Assembly: GCA_963713085.1 (NCBI GenBank)
Contig: CAVQKQ010000002.1
Coordinates: 98,435 to 162,434 of the forward strand
Direction of reading: 5' to 3'
Length of the DNA: 64,000 nucleotides
DNA from: PFJX01 sp963713085
Lineage (GTDB): Bacteria; Pseudomonadota; Gammaproteobacteria; Burkholderiales; Thiobacillaceae
Of the stretch, positions 24,597-32,770 are shown one piece after another. A program made the translations under genes and the position numbers. The notes below the pieces were generated by a model. That model was not told the origin of the DNA. It did not search any database and saw only the letters and a list, made by a program, of their open reading frames with translations. Every line of letters begins with the position of its first letter. The stretch's first letter is position 1.

Positions 24597-24944
24597 ATGA
24601 AACTTTACGGCATCCCCAATTGCAGCACCGTAAAAAAAGCCCGGGCCTGGTTGGAGGAACGGGAAATTCCCTATGAGTTCCATGATTTCAAAAAGCAGGG
24701 CGTGCCGGAGCCCGTGATGAACAACCTCATGAAACTGCTGGGTTGGGAGACCCTGATCAATCGCAATGGGCCCACCTGGAGAAAATTGCCCGAGGAACGC
24801 AAGGCCCAAGTCAAGGATGCGGCTTCTGCCCTGGCAGTGATGGAGGAGTATTCCAGCGTCATCAAACGCCCGATCCTGGATCGGGACGGACAATACCAAG
24901 TGGGATTTTCCGATAAAAATTACGCCGCATTTTTTGGCGAATAA
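24597..24944 (+). CDS. ArsC/Spx-family thioredoxin-fold reductase (YffB-like)
   Basis: The 115-residue protein starts MKLYGIPNCSTVKKARAWL, with a single active-site Cys (NCST) as in the YffB/Spx subgroup of ArsC-like proteins. It also carries the family RNGPTWRKL and KRPILDRDG motifs, the latter with the conserved Arg-Pro. YffB-type proteins are commonly found beside dapE, as here; glutathione-dependent thiol reduction has been proposed, and arsenate reduction is not implied. AAGGAG precedes the ATG. Confidence 0.9.
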   Translation: MKLYGIPNCSTVKKARAWLEEREIPYEFHDFKKQGVPEPVMNNLMKLLGWETLINRNGPTWRKLPEERKAQVKDAASALAVMEEYSSVIKRPILDRDGQYQVGFSDKNYAAFFGE

Positions 24945-25019
24945 CATTAATTTGAACGATTTAAATGTTGATATTAATAGAAATTAATATCCAGTCACAC
25001 ACCAAGCCCACCCATTTCG

Positions 25020-26153
25020 ATGCCAGCTAATACACTGACTTACGCCTGCGAGCTCGTCTCCCGTCGCTCCGTCACCCCCGACGATGACGGCTGCCAGAGT
25101 TGGTTGGCCGACAAGCTGGAACAACTGGGCTTTCGCATCGAGACGGTCAACAGCGCCGATGTGGTCAACCTTTGGGCGCGCCGAGGCGACAGCGCTCCGG
25201 TGATCTGTTTCGCGGGCCATACCGATGTGGTGCCCACCGGCCCCCTGGAACAGTGGAGCGCAGACCCTTTCCAGCCCACCATCCGGGAAGGAAAGCTCTA
25301 CGGACGCGGCGCGGCGGACATGAAGGGCTCCATCGCCGCCTTCCTGGTGGCAGCGGAAAACTTCATCGCCCTGCATCCCGACCACCCCGGCTCCATCGCC
25401 TGGCTCATCACCTCGGACGAGGAAGGTCCCGCCGTGGACGGTACGGTCAAGGTGGTGGAAAGACTTGCAGCCCGCGACGAACTGATCGACTGCTGCATCG
25501 TTGGTGAGCCCACCTGCAGCACCACTTTCGGCGACACGATGAAGAACGGCCGACGCGGCTCCCTGCATGGCCGGCTACGGGTCAAAGGCATCCAGGGACA
25601 CATCGCCTATCCTCAACTGGCAAGGAACCCCATCCACCTGGCCGCCCCCGCCATCGTCGAACTGGCGGCAATGGAATGGGACGGCGGCAACGAGTATTTC
25701 CCGCCCACCACTTGGCAGATATCCAATATGCACAGCGGCACCGGCGCCACCAATGTCGTCCCTGGCCATGCCGACATCGTGTTCAACTTCCGTCATGGCA
25801 CCGCCAGCCCGGTGGAAAGCCTGAAACAACGGGTCCATGACATACTGGACCGCCATGGCCTGGAGTACGACCTGGAATGGGAAATCGGTGCCCAGCCCTT
25901 CCTTACGCCCCGTGGCAAACTGGTGGAGGCCCTTTCAGCGGCGGTACGGCAGACCGTGGGAATCACGCCGGAACTTTCCACCACAGGTGGTACCTCCGAC
26001 GGCCGCTTCATCGCCGACATCGCCCGGGAGGTGGTGGAATTCGGACCGGTCAACGCGTCCATTCACAAGATCGACGAGAATGTGGGCGTGGAGGAGTTGG
26101 AACAACTGGCGCAGATATACCAGCGCACTCTAGAGAACCTGTTGCATGTTTGA
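25020..26153 (+). CDS. dapE: succinyl-diaminopimelate desuccinylase
   Basis: The 377-residue M20 metallohydrolase removes succinate from N-succinyl-LL-diaminopimelate on the way to lysine and peptidoglycan. Zinc-site motifs are CFAGHTDVVPTGPLEQW, YGRGAADMKGS, TSDEEGPAVDGT and the C-terminal GGTSDGRFI. Length matches the family. A short, very AT-rich region upstream (24945-25019) probably contains its promoter. The 3' end overlaps prmB by 8 bases. Confidence 0.97.
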   Translation: MPANTLTYACELVSRRSVTPDDDGCQSWLADKLEQLGFRIETVNSADVVNLWARRGDSAPVICFAGHTDVVPTGPLEQWSADPFQPTIREGKLYGRGAADMKGSIAAFLVAAENFIALHPDHPGSIAWLITSDEEGPAVDGTVKVVERLAARDELIDCCIVGEPTCSTTFGDTMKNGRRGSLHGRLRVKGIQGHIAYPQLARNPIHLAAPAIVELAAMEWDGGNEYFPPTTWQISNMHSGTGATNVVPGHADIVFNFRHGTASPVESLKQRVHDILDRHGLEYDLEWEIGAQPFLTPRGKLVEALSAAVRQTVGITPELSTTGGTSDGRFIADIAREVVEFGPVNASIHKIDENVGVEELEQLAQIYQRTLENLLHV

Positions 26154-27042
26154 TCGTGATAAACAGGATCTGCTTACCCTGCGCGACTGGTTGCGCTATG
26201 CCGTGTCCTGTTTCAACGACGCCGGATTGTTTCACGGACATGGCACCGGCGAGTCCTATGACGAGGCCGCCTACCTCTGCCTGCATACGCTTCATCTGCC
26301 CATCGACCGTCTCGACCCGTTTCTGGATGCCCGCCTGTTGCCCGTAGAGCGGGAAAAACTGGCCCACGTCCTGAATCGACGCATCGTCGAACGCCTGCCC
26401 GCGCCCTACCTGACCCATGAAGCCTGGCTGCAAGGCCATCGCTTCTATGTGGACGAGCGGGTTATCGTGCCCCGCTCCTTCCTCGCCCCCATGATCCTGG
26501 AGCAGTTCCAGCCTTGGCTGGCCGATCCGGAAGCCGTCAAGAGGGCCTTGGACTTGTGCACCGGGTCTGGCTGCCTGGCCATTTTGCTAGCCGAGACCTT
26601 TTCCGACGCCCAGGTGGACGCGGTGGACCTTTCCCAGGATGCCCTGGAGGTGGCCCAGCGCAATGTGGCCGATTACCGGCTTCAGGATGCCATCCATCTC
26701 TACCCGGGAGACCTCTATGCGCCGTTGGGGGCGGCCACCTACGACCTGATCGTGTCCAACCCGCCCTATGTCGACCGGGCAGGCATGTCGTCGCTCCCGG
26801 CGGAATACCGCCACGAGCCGGAACTGGCCCTGGCCTCGGGAGAGGATGGCCTGGATGCCGTGCGCATCATCCTGCGCGATGCGGCCAGACACCTCAATCC
26901 GGGTGGCATGCTGGCGGTGGAGATCGGCCATAATCGGGCTACCCTGGAAAGGGCCTTCCCGGATCTGGATTTCACCTGGCCGCAGGTCGAAGGCGGCGAG
27001 GACACGGTGTTCATACTCGAGCGTGAACAACTCCCGCAATAA
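26146..27042 (+). CDS. prmB: ribosomal protein L3 N5-glutamine methyltransferase
   Basis: The 298-residue SAM-dependent methyltransferase of the HemK family has the glycine-rich SAM motif LDLCTGSGCLAILLAE and the catalytic NPPY in IVSNPPYVDRAGM. The N-terminal domain (RDWLRYAVSCFNDAGLFHGH) and the VPRSFLAPMI segment assign it to PrmB rather than PrmC. It modifies a Gln of ribosomal protein L3. It overlaps dapE by 8 bases, indicating one operon. Confidence 0.94.
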   Translation: MFDRDKQDLLTLRDWLRYAVSCFNDAGLFHGHGTGESYDEAAYLCLHTLHLPIDRLDPFLDARLLPVEREKLAHVLNRRIVERLPAPYLTHEAWLQGHRFYVDERVIVPRSFLAPMILEQFQPWLADPEAVKRALDLCTGSGCLAILLAETFSDAQVDAVDLSQDALEVAQRNVADYRLQDAIHLYPGDLYAPLGAATYDLIVSNPPYVDRAGMSSLPAEYRHEPELALASGEDGLDAVRIILRDAARHLNPGGMLAVEIGHNRATLERAFPDLDFTWPQVEGGEDTVFILEREQLPQ

Positions 27043-27085
27043 CCAACCTTTATAATTTTCAGAAAGCACCCCAATGGAGTCCACC

Positions 27086-27760
27086 ATGGAACAGATCGAT
27101 CTCTTCGTCGCCTCACTCACTTCCTTCTGGACCCAGCTTGCCAGCTTCATTCCCCAACTCCTCGCCGCACTGCTCCTGTTGTTCGTGGGCTGGATATTGG
27201 CGAAGCTGGCCCGTACCGGCGTGATGCGCCTGATGGTGCTGCTCAAGTTCGACAAGGCCACGGAAAAATCCGGCCTGGAGGCCTTCATGAAGCACGCTGA
27301 ACTGGATGTCTCGGTGGCTTCCCTGCTGGGCAATCTTGTCTACTGGCTGATCATCCTGGTCATGATCGTTACCGTGGCCAATTCGTTGGGTCTCTCCATG
27401 GTGGCGGACCTGTTCAAGAACGTGGTGCTGTATATCCCCAACGTCATTGTCGCCATTTTGATCCTGGTGTTCGGCACCATCCTGGCCCGCTTCATTAACC
27501 GGCTGGTATTCGCCTGGCTGTCCAACTTGGAATTCGACGGGGCACTGACGGTTTCCACCTTCTCCGAATACGCCATGATGGTGTTCGTGTTCTTCATCGC
27601 CATGGAGCAATTGCAGATCGCCAACGAGTTGCTGACCGCCGCCTTCATCATCGCCTTCGGCGCGGTAGGCCTGGCCTTCGCCATCGCCTTTGGCATCGGT
27701 GCGAAGGACTGGGCGGGCCGGATCGTGGAAAAACTGGCCAACAAGAAAAAACCGGACTGA
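27086..27760 (+). CDS. TM-helix repeat membrane protein (mechanosensitive-channel associated family)
   Basis: The 224-residue protein has about five hydrophobic segments: residues 20-40, 80-105, 120-140, 155-175 and 185-205. Repeated conserved glycine-containing helices (LLLFVGWILAKLAR and VAILILVFGTILARFINRLV) are typical of the TM_helix family found in small MscS-related or CmpX-like proteins. No MscS beta domain is present. The ATG at 27086 was chosen over 27074 because GGAG is correctly spaced before it. A role in osmotic or envelope stress is possible but inferred only from the family. Confidence 0.75.
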   Translation: MEQIDLFVASLTSFWTQLASFIPQLLAALLLLFVGWILAKLARTGVMRLMVLLKFDKATEKSGLEAFMKHAELDVSVASLLGNLVYWLIILVMIVTVANSLGLSMVADLFKNVVLYIPNVIVAILILVFGTILARFINRLVFAWLSNLEFDGALTVSTFSEYAMMVFVFFIAMEQLQIANELLTAAFIIAFGAVGLAFAIAFGIGAKDWAGRIVEKLANKKKPD

Positions 27761-27786
27761 TCCCACAACACTGATCGGTCGGAATA

Positions 27787-28260
27787 TTGGGCAGGCTGGG
27801 CACCCTCTTTCTCCATGCCGGCATCTGGCTTGGGCTGGGCCTGCTGATCTACGTGTTCATCCTGCGCCGGGAAGCCCCGCCAGCGCAATTCATAGGAACG
27901 GATACGGTGGAACTGCGCCGGGCCTTGGACGGCCACTACCATATCGACGGCAGCATCCAGGAAACGCCGGTGCGCTTTCTGGTGGATACCGGGGCGAGCA
28001 CCGTTTCCATCTCCAGTGAGCTGGCCCGCCGCATCGGCCTGGGTTGCGATGTCGGATCCACGTTCAGCACCGCCAACGGGGTGGTCCAAGGCTGCACCTC
28101 CCGGGTGGCCCGGCTTGAATTCGGCCCGTTCCGGATCGACAACATCTCTGTCGCCATCCTGCCCCGCCTCAGCAGTGATGCCCTGCTGGGCATGAATGCC
28201 CTGGGCAGGCTGCGCATGGTTCAGGAAGCGGACCGGCTGCGCCTTTCGCCGCCGGACTGA
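27787..28260 (+). CDS. retropepsin-like aspartic protease (clan AA, TIGR02281-type)
   Basis: The 157-residue protein has an N-terminal membrane anchor (HAGIWLGLGLLIYVFIL) and one aspartic-protease half-domain. The catalytic motif is RFLVDTGASTVSIS, and SDALLGMNALGRLRM corresponds to the psi-loop/flap end. Such single-domain enzymes act as homodimers, like retroviral proteases; the substrate is unknown. The only start that keeps the membrane anchor is a TTG at 27787, without a strong ribosome site, so translation may depend on the preceding gene 27 bases upstream. Confidence 0.85.
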   Translation: MGRLGTLFLHAGIWLGLGLLIYVFILRREAPPAQFIGTDTVELRRALDGHYHIDGSIQETPVRFLVDTGASTVSISSELARRIGLGCDVGSTFSTANGVVQGCTSRVARLEFGPFRIDNISVAILPRLSSDALLGMNALGRLRMVQEADRLRLSPPD

Positions 28261-28296
28261 GCGACGAACACCATCCCCATCACGAAGGGAATCACC

Positions 28297-28791
28297 ATGC
28301 AGATCCGCACCCTCCTCCTCCTGATCATACTGGTCGCCATCGCCGTATTCGCCACGGCCAACTGGAACGCCTTCATGGCGCCTACGGCGCTGTCCCTGGG
28401 CTTCGCCGAATTCCAGGCCCCCCTTGGACTGATCATGCTGGGTCTGATCATCCTGCTGACCTTCCTGTTCCTGGCATTCGTGGTCTATCTGCAGGCAACG
28501 GTATTGCTGGAAACCCGACGCCACGCCAAGGAACTCCAGGTCCAGCGGGAATTGGCGGACAAGGCGGAGGCCTCCAGGTTCAGCGAATTGCGGACCTATC
28601 TGCAAGCGGAACTAGGCAAACTTTATGCCGACATCGCCCAATCAAGGTCCGAAATCCTGGCCCGGGTTGAACTGAGCGAGCAAGTGTTGAGCACCGCCGT
28701 GGAACAGGCCGGCACCAGCCTGTCCGCCTATATCGGCGAGATGGAGGACAGGCTGGAACAGAACACCGGGGAAGCACCCCGGCCCGATTGA
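28297..28791 (+). CDS. LapA-domain (DUF1049-like) membrane protein with coiled-coil tail
   Basis: The 164-residue protein has two N-terminal transmembrane helices (LLLLIILVAIAVFATANW and LIMLGLIILLTFLFLAFVVY) joined by a short loop, the layout of LapA/DUF1049 proteins. A Glu/Ala-rich cytoplasmic coiled coil of about 90 residues follows. In E. coli LapA works with LapB in lipopolysaccharide assembly control, but this protein is longer and no lapB neighbour is present, so that role is not implied. AAGGGAATC precedes the ATG. Confidence 0.65.
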   Translation: MQIRTLLLLIILVAIAVFATANWNAFMAPTALSLGFAEFQAPLGLIMLGLIILLTFLFLAFVVYLQATVLLETRRHAKELQVQRELADKAEASRFSELRTYLQAELGKLYADIAQSRSEILARVELSEQVLSTAVEQAGTSLSAYIGEMEDRLEQNTGEAPRPD

Positions 28792-28801
28792 CCTCCCCCG
28801 C

Positions 28802-30688
28802 CTACTCGCCCCGCCGCACCCTGGACACCGCCAGCTTGCGCAGCATGGGACGATGTTTCGAGCGATGTTCGCCCATGCGGGTAAGGATGCCGCTCAGGAA
28901 AGCCACCGTTTCCACGATGTAGGGCCCCTTGTTGAGCATGACGCATTCCGCCCGGCCGCTCATGGCCGCGTCGGATACCTCGGCCCGGGACGGCAGTCCT
29001 TTTTTGGCCATGCTCTCCAGCACCTGGGTGGCCCAGATCACCGGCACATGGGCCGCCTCGCACAGCCATAAGATTTCCTCCTGCAACTCCGCCAGGCGCT
29101 CGAAGCCCACCTCCACCGCCAGGTCGCCCCGGGCCACCATGATGCCCACCGGCGGTTGGCGCAGGCTTTCCAGCAGAATGCGGGGCAGGTTCTCGAATGC
29201 CTGGCGGGTCTCGATCTTCAGCACCACCCCCAGCCCCTCGGCGCCCAAGCTCTTCAGGTGGTCATGGAAAGCGGCCACATCCGCCGCCCGCCGCACGAAA
29301 GACAAGCCCACCATATCCACCAGGGGTGCCATGAAGGCGAGATTCTCCAGATCCTTCTCAGTAAGGGCGGCGATGCCCAGCTCCGTGTCCGGCAGGTTGA
29401 TGCCCTTCTCCGGCCGCAGCTTCGAACCTTCCGGTGCGGCCTGGGTAATCTCCACCAGAATGCCTTCCGGCTTCACTGCCCGCACCAGGCCTCCGATCTT
29501 GCCGTCGTCGAACCAGATGCGATGGCCTGGCCTGGCGGCCTTGAATACCGCCTGCAGGATGCAGGGAATATGGGCTGGCTGCCTGACCCGACCCCTGGCA
29601 TCCAGCTGGGCGGGACCGCCCTGGCTGGCCTCCGTGGTGAGCAACAGCTTGTCGCCTGCCCTGAGGTTCAGGGGCAACACCACTGCCGGCAGGGGACCCA
29701 GACTGCCCTGCCCCAATGCCTTGGCGGTCCCGGCCTTCCGGCCTGGACGCACCAGACGATAAGGCGCGGCCTCCCCGAGAAACATATGCTTGTCACAGGT
29801 GGCCAGCAGGGAGTGGCCTCGCTTCGCCAGGACGGTCAATGTCCGGCTTGCGCCTCGGCTATCCTCCAGTTCCAGGCGGTCGCCTTTCCTGGCCAGGGCC
29901 AGCAGTTCCCCTTCGCTTGGCAAAATTACATCCACCGGTTCGACGGGGGACTCGGCCAGTTCCCTGGGTGTTAGCCAGACCCGCGCGGGCTGAAGGATCT
30001 GGCCCCAAACATCCCGCTTTGGCCCGAATTCCACGCAGCGCCCCAACGGGGCGATCTCCCCGGTGCGCAGCTTGGGCCCGGCCAGGTCGGCATAGACCTT
30101 GCAACGGCGTCCCAGCTTCTTCTCCGCCAGGCGCAGGTTGCGGATCATGCCTTGCCAGGCGGCGGGACCATCGTGGGCGCAATTGATGCGCATGATGTCC
30201 ATGCCCACGGCCATCAGGGATTCAACCAGTCTTGCGTCAGTGGCCGCTTCCGACGGCATGGTGACCATGATGCGGGCCGCGTGCCGTTCCGGCAAAGGGC
30301 CCAGCAGGGTCTGGGTGTGTTCGTTGAGCCGCAGGCCGCCGATTTGCAGATCCGGCTTGCGATGGCGCCTTGCGACCTTGTTGCCCGACAAGGCATACAG
30401 CGCCTCCAACACGGCCTCGATGCTGTCCATGACATGGGCCTCGGCCCTGCCCAGGCGGGACAGACCAAGCAGGGCCAGATCCTGCTGCAACTGACGGATG
30501 TCCTGTTGGCGCAAAGCCATGTAATGCACCAGGTTGCGTGCGCTCAGATGTCGTGATGGATGCACGCCGTCGATGGCGTCCCCCAGGCGTTTTTCCAAGC
30601 GGAGGGCGCGGTTACGGAGGCTTTCAAGTGCGGGGATGAGATGGTCGGGGATGTGGTGCCCCGTTTTGCGGTGCCGAGTTGCGGCCAT
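28802..30688 (-). CDS. pyruvate kinase-like protein with N-terminal extension and no C-terminal regulatory domain
   Basis: The 628-residue protein contains a pyruvate kinase barrel. IMVTMPSEAATDARLVE and MRINCAHD correspond to the N-terminal part of the active site. VVLKIETRQAFENL carries the catalytic Lys-Glu, and IMVARGDLAVEVG with WATQVLESMAKK completes it. About 130 extra helical residues precede the barrel. The chain ends about 50 residues after WATQVLES, at the barrel's end, so the C-terminal domain that binds allosteric effectors in PykF/PykA is missing. The B-domain between active-site halves is enlarged. Key residues look intact, so catalysis is plausible, but physiological substrate and direction are uncertain. 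Confidence 0.82.
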   Translation of the reverse strand: MAATRHRKTGHHIPDHLIPALESLRNRALRLEKRLGDAIDGVHPSRHLSARNLVHYMALRQQDIRQLQQDLALLGLSRLGRAEAHVMDSIEAVLEALYALSGNKVARRHRKPDLQIGGLRLNEHTQTLLGPLPERHAARIMVTMPSEAATDARLVESLMAVGMDIMRINCAHDGPAAWQGMIRNLRLAEKKLGRRCKVYADLAGPKLRTGEIAPLGRCVEFGPKRDVWGQILQPARVWLTPRELAESPVEPVDVILPSEGELLALARKGDRLELEDSRGASRTLTVLAKRGHSLLATCDKHMFLGEAAPYRLVRPGRKAGTAKALGQGSLGPLPAVVLPLNLRAGDKLLLTTEASQGGPAQLDARGRVRQPAHIPCILQAVFKAARPGHRIWFDDGKIGGLVRAVKPEGILVEITQAAPEGSKLRPEKGINLPDTELGIAALTEKDLENLAFMAPLVDMVGLSFVRRAADVAAFHDHLKSLGAEGLGVVLKIETRQAFENLPRILLESLRQPPVGIMVARGDLAVEVGFERLAELQEEILWLCEAAHVPVIWATQVLESMAKKGLPSRAEVSDAAMSGRAECVMLNKGPYIVETVAFLSGILTRMGEHRSKHRPMLRKLAVSRVRRGE

Positions 30689-31028
30689 GGTTCGTTGCTG
30701 ACAAGTGGAATATCGCCACTGTCATATCAAAGTAATATGACAATTGTGTTAGCGCGATATCTCCTCGGCCAAAAGCCAAGTTGCGCGAGTCCCCTGTCAT
30801 TCCATGCCGGCGCTTATCAATTGGGACACAAACGATTCGCAAACCCAGCCGCAACGCCTGGTTCCGGCATGGGCTTCCCCGGCCTTCATCGCCCAGGCCG
30901 TCGGCCAGGGGGCAGACGCCCCATGAATTCCCTCCTCACTTGGTAGCTGCGGAGCGCGGTGATCTCCGAGGGGAGAAGCCCGCTTATTGTTTGATCAAAA
31001 TGGTTGCATCTCTTTTCAATTTCAGTGG
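30689..31028. other. intergenic region upstream of the pyruvate kinase-like gene
   Basis: The 340-base stretch has a perfect dyad GTCATAT (30721-30727) / ATATGAC (30735-30741), 33 bases before the pyruvate kinase-like start codon. This position fits an operator or an overlapping promoter. The rest contains GC-rich segments without a supported reading frame; an open frame from 30781 on the plus strand has no family resemblance and crosses regions of different composition. Confidence 0.5.
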
Positions 31029-31292
31029 CTATGCCGAGGTGTTCACCAACCGGCCGACCACCTCGCCGAGGACGTTGACCGTCGCCCGTCCCGAAACATC
31101 CGTACCGGGCTCCACCCCATTGACGCCGACCCGGGATGTCTGGGCGGTGGCCGTCTTCGTATTCAATGGATCGGACTTGCTATCCGACGTTTCCGCGCGA
31201 TCGATCCTGTTGCGCTCCGACTGTGCGCTGGCCAATGTGGCCAGCAAGGTATTGTGGCTGGAAGAACATGAGGTTGCGGAACCTATAGCCAT
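31029..31292 (-). CDS. small Ser/Thr-rich hypothetical protein
   Basis: An 87-codon frame on the minus strand starts at an ATG preceded by AAAGGA at a good distance, the main reason to consider it real. The product is rich in Ser, Thr, Asn and Ala (SATSCSSSHNTLLATLASAQ) and ends VNVLGEVVGRLVNTSA, with no signal peptide or membrane segment. I recognise no family. It lies alone between the pyruvate kinase-like gene and the formylglycine-fold gene in a lower-GC region. It may be spurious. Confidence 0.4.
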   Translation of the reverse strand: MAIGSATSCSSSHNTLLATLASAQSERNRIDRAETSDSKSDPLNTKTATAQTSRVGVNGVEPGTDVSGRATVNVLGEVVGRLVNTSA

Positions 31293-31707
31293 GACCCGAT
31301 CCTTTCAACAAGAATTGAACAAGCCGACATCCCGCGTGCTGCAAGAAAGGCACGGCCATTATCGAATACGAGGGGTCACGCAATCCTCACGGCGAGTTAA
31401 ATTTAATGTGAACATTTTGGGGAAGATGTCCGCGAGCATGTCAGACTTGTGTACAGCTTGAGGGAAATCATGGCCGCTACCTGAAGCCGAGGACTTCGAG
31501 CACGGATTGATCGATCATTACGATACGGTTCGGTCAATAGGCAATACGGTCTCGGGATGCAGATACGGTAATGATCGAGGACAGGCGAGGTGATGTAGGC
31601 GGTAGTCGGGAATGCATTTTCTGCATTGGATTTTTTGCATTCGCGCCTTTCCATAGCTATGTTTTCAGTTATCAATACGCAACATTTCATATTGAGGGAT
31701 AAAAAGA
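31293..31707. other. intergenic region upstream of the formylglycine-fold gene, with repeats
   Basis: This lower-GC 415-base stretch has no convincing gene; a 95-codon minus-strand frame has no start signal or family features. It holds three ATACGGT copies at 31523-31529, 31544-31550 and 31563-31569, roughly two helical turns apart. They are flanked by an 11-bp perfect inverted repeat TCGATCATTAC (31511-31521) / GTAATGATCGA (31568-31578). Confidence 0.6.
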
Positions 31708-32472
31708 ATGGTCAAGCGTGTCGGTTTGATTGCGGCGGTGATTCTGGGACTCGGGAACGGCATGGCCATGGCGGAGCCGGATGCGGGGACGGTTTTGAAG
31801 GAACCCACGACCGGAATGGAGTTCGTGTGGGTGCCCAGCGGTTGTTTCTACATGGGTTCGGAGAGTGGAGAACGGTTCGAAGAACCGATCCATCCCGTCT
31901 GCGTCAAGGGATTCTGGCTGGGCAAGGATGAGGTTACCCAGGCGCAATATCAGAAGATCACGGAAAGCAATCCGAGCGAAACCAAAGGCGCCGAACATCC
32001 GGTGGACTCTATTTCCTGGGATGACGCTGTGAGCTTTACCATGGCCTATTCGCTATTGACCAAAGTGCCGATGCGCCTGCCTTCGGAATCGGAATGGGAA
32101 TACGCCTGTCGCGCCGGTGGGCGGCATAAGACCTATTGCGGTGACGGGGATCCGGCCAAGTTGGGATGGTATGGCAGCAACAGCGGCAACGGCACCAGCC
32201 CGGTCGGCAAGCTTCACCCCAATGCCTGGGGTTTGTACGACATGAGCGGCAACGTCTGGGAATGGGTACAAGACTGCTGGAATCTCGATTACGTGGGCGC
32301 ACCCATGGATGGCAGCGGCTGGCTCGAGGGCAACTGTGAAAGGCGGGTTGCCCGGGGTGGGGCCTATGACATCAATCAGCCCAATATGCTCCGCGCCGCC
32401 AAGCGCGGCCGTGGTGATCGTAACTATCGGCTCAATGTGGTGGGCTTCAGGGTCGTTATCGCGCCGAAGTGA
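31708..32472 (+). CDS. formylglycine-generating enzyme (SUMF1) fold protein, exported
   Basis: The 254-residue protein has a signal peptide (VGLIAAVILGLGNGMAMA) and a full FGE-sulfatase domain. Landmarks are MEFVWVPSGCFYMGS, FWLGKDEVTQAQYQ, RLPSESEWEYACRAGG, WGLYDMSGNVWEWVQD and ARGGAYD...GFRVV. This fold is used by sulfatase-activating enzymes, ergothioneine/ovothiol sulfoxide synthases and many sugar- or peptide-binding proteins. No sulfatase gene is nearby and the export signal argues against the classical cytoplasmic role, so a binding or structural function is as likely as catalysis. Base composition is lower in GC than in flanking genes. Confidence 0.85.
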   Translation: MVKRVGLIAAVILGLGNGMAMAEPDAGTVLKEPTTGMEFVWVPSGCFYMGSESGERFEEPIHPVCVKGFWLGKDEVTQAQYQKITESNPSETKGAEHPVDSISWDDAVSFTMAYSLLTKVPMRLPSESEWEYACRAGGRHKTYCGDGDPAKLGWYGSNSGNGTSPVGKLHPNAWGLYDMSGNVWEWVQDCWNLDYVGAPMDGSGWLEGNCERRVARGGAYDINQPNMLRAAKRGRGDRNYRLNVVGFRVVIAPK

Positions 32473-32553
32473 ACCAGGTTGCCGCTCGGGGCCGACGGAT
32501 TCGAGGCTTCCTGAGCGGCTCACGGTATCCGGGGGTCCCGCGTATGGAAACGA

Positions 32554-32748
32554 TCAAACCAGGAATACGAAGATACCCAGCAGCATGGAGAGAATCAGAC
32601 TGCTGACCAAGGGGAAGCGGTAATCACCGTTCTTACCATGGATCCGGATATCCCCGGGCAGGCTTCCAAACCCCATCCGCCGCAGCCAGGGCGAAAATAG
32701 CCCTGACAGCAACAAACCCAGGCCCAGAGTCAGCAGCCATTTGATCAT
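32554..32748 (-). CDS. DUF2905 family small membrane protein
   Basis: This 64-residue protein starts MIKWLLTLGLGLLLSGLFSP and has two transmembrane helices separated by a conserved LPGDIRIHGKNGDYRFPLVS loop, the signature of DUF2905. Function is unknown. An open frame continues upstream to 32883, but that part overlaps rluB and is not part of the family. The stop lies 81 bases from the converging formylglycine-fold gene. Confidence 0.85.
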   Translation of the reverse strand: MIKWLLTLGLGLLLSGLFSPWLRRMGFGSLPGDIRIHGKNGDYRFPLVSSLILSMLLGIFVFLV

Positions 32749-32770
32749 AGACTGGCCTCGGCCATCATGA

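Noticed and set aside
30781..31461. 226-codon plus-strand frame between the pyruvate kinase-like and formylglycine-fold genes
   Set aside because: It has no ribosome site, changes composition along its length and shows no domain; the minus-strand 31029-31292 frame has better start signals.
31403..31690. 95-codon minus-strand frame
   Set aside because: It has no ribosome site or family pattern and covers the repeat array.
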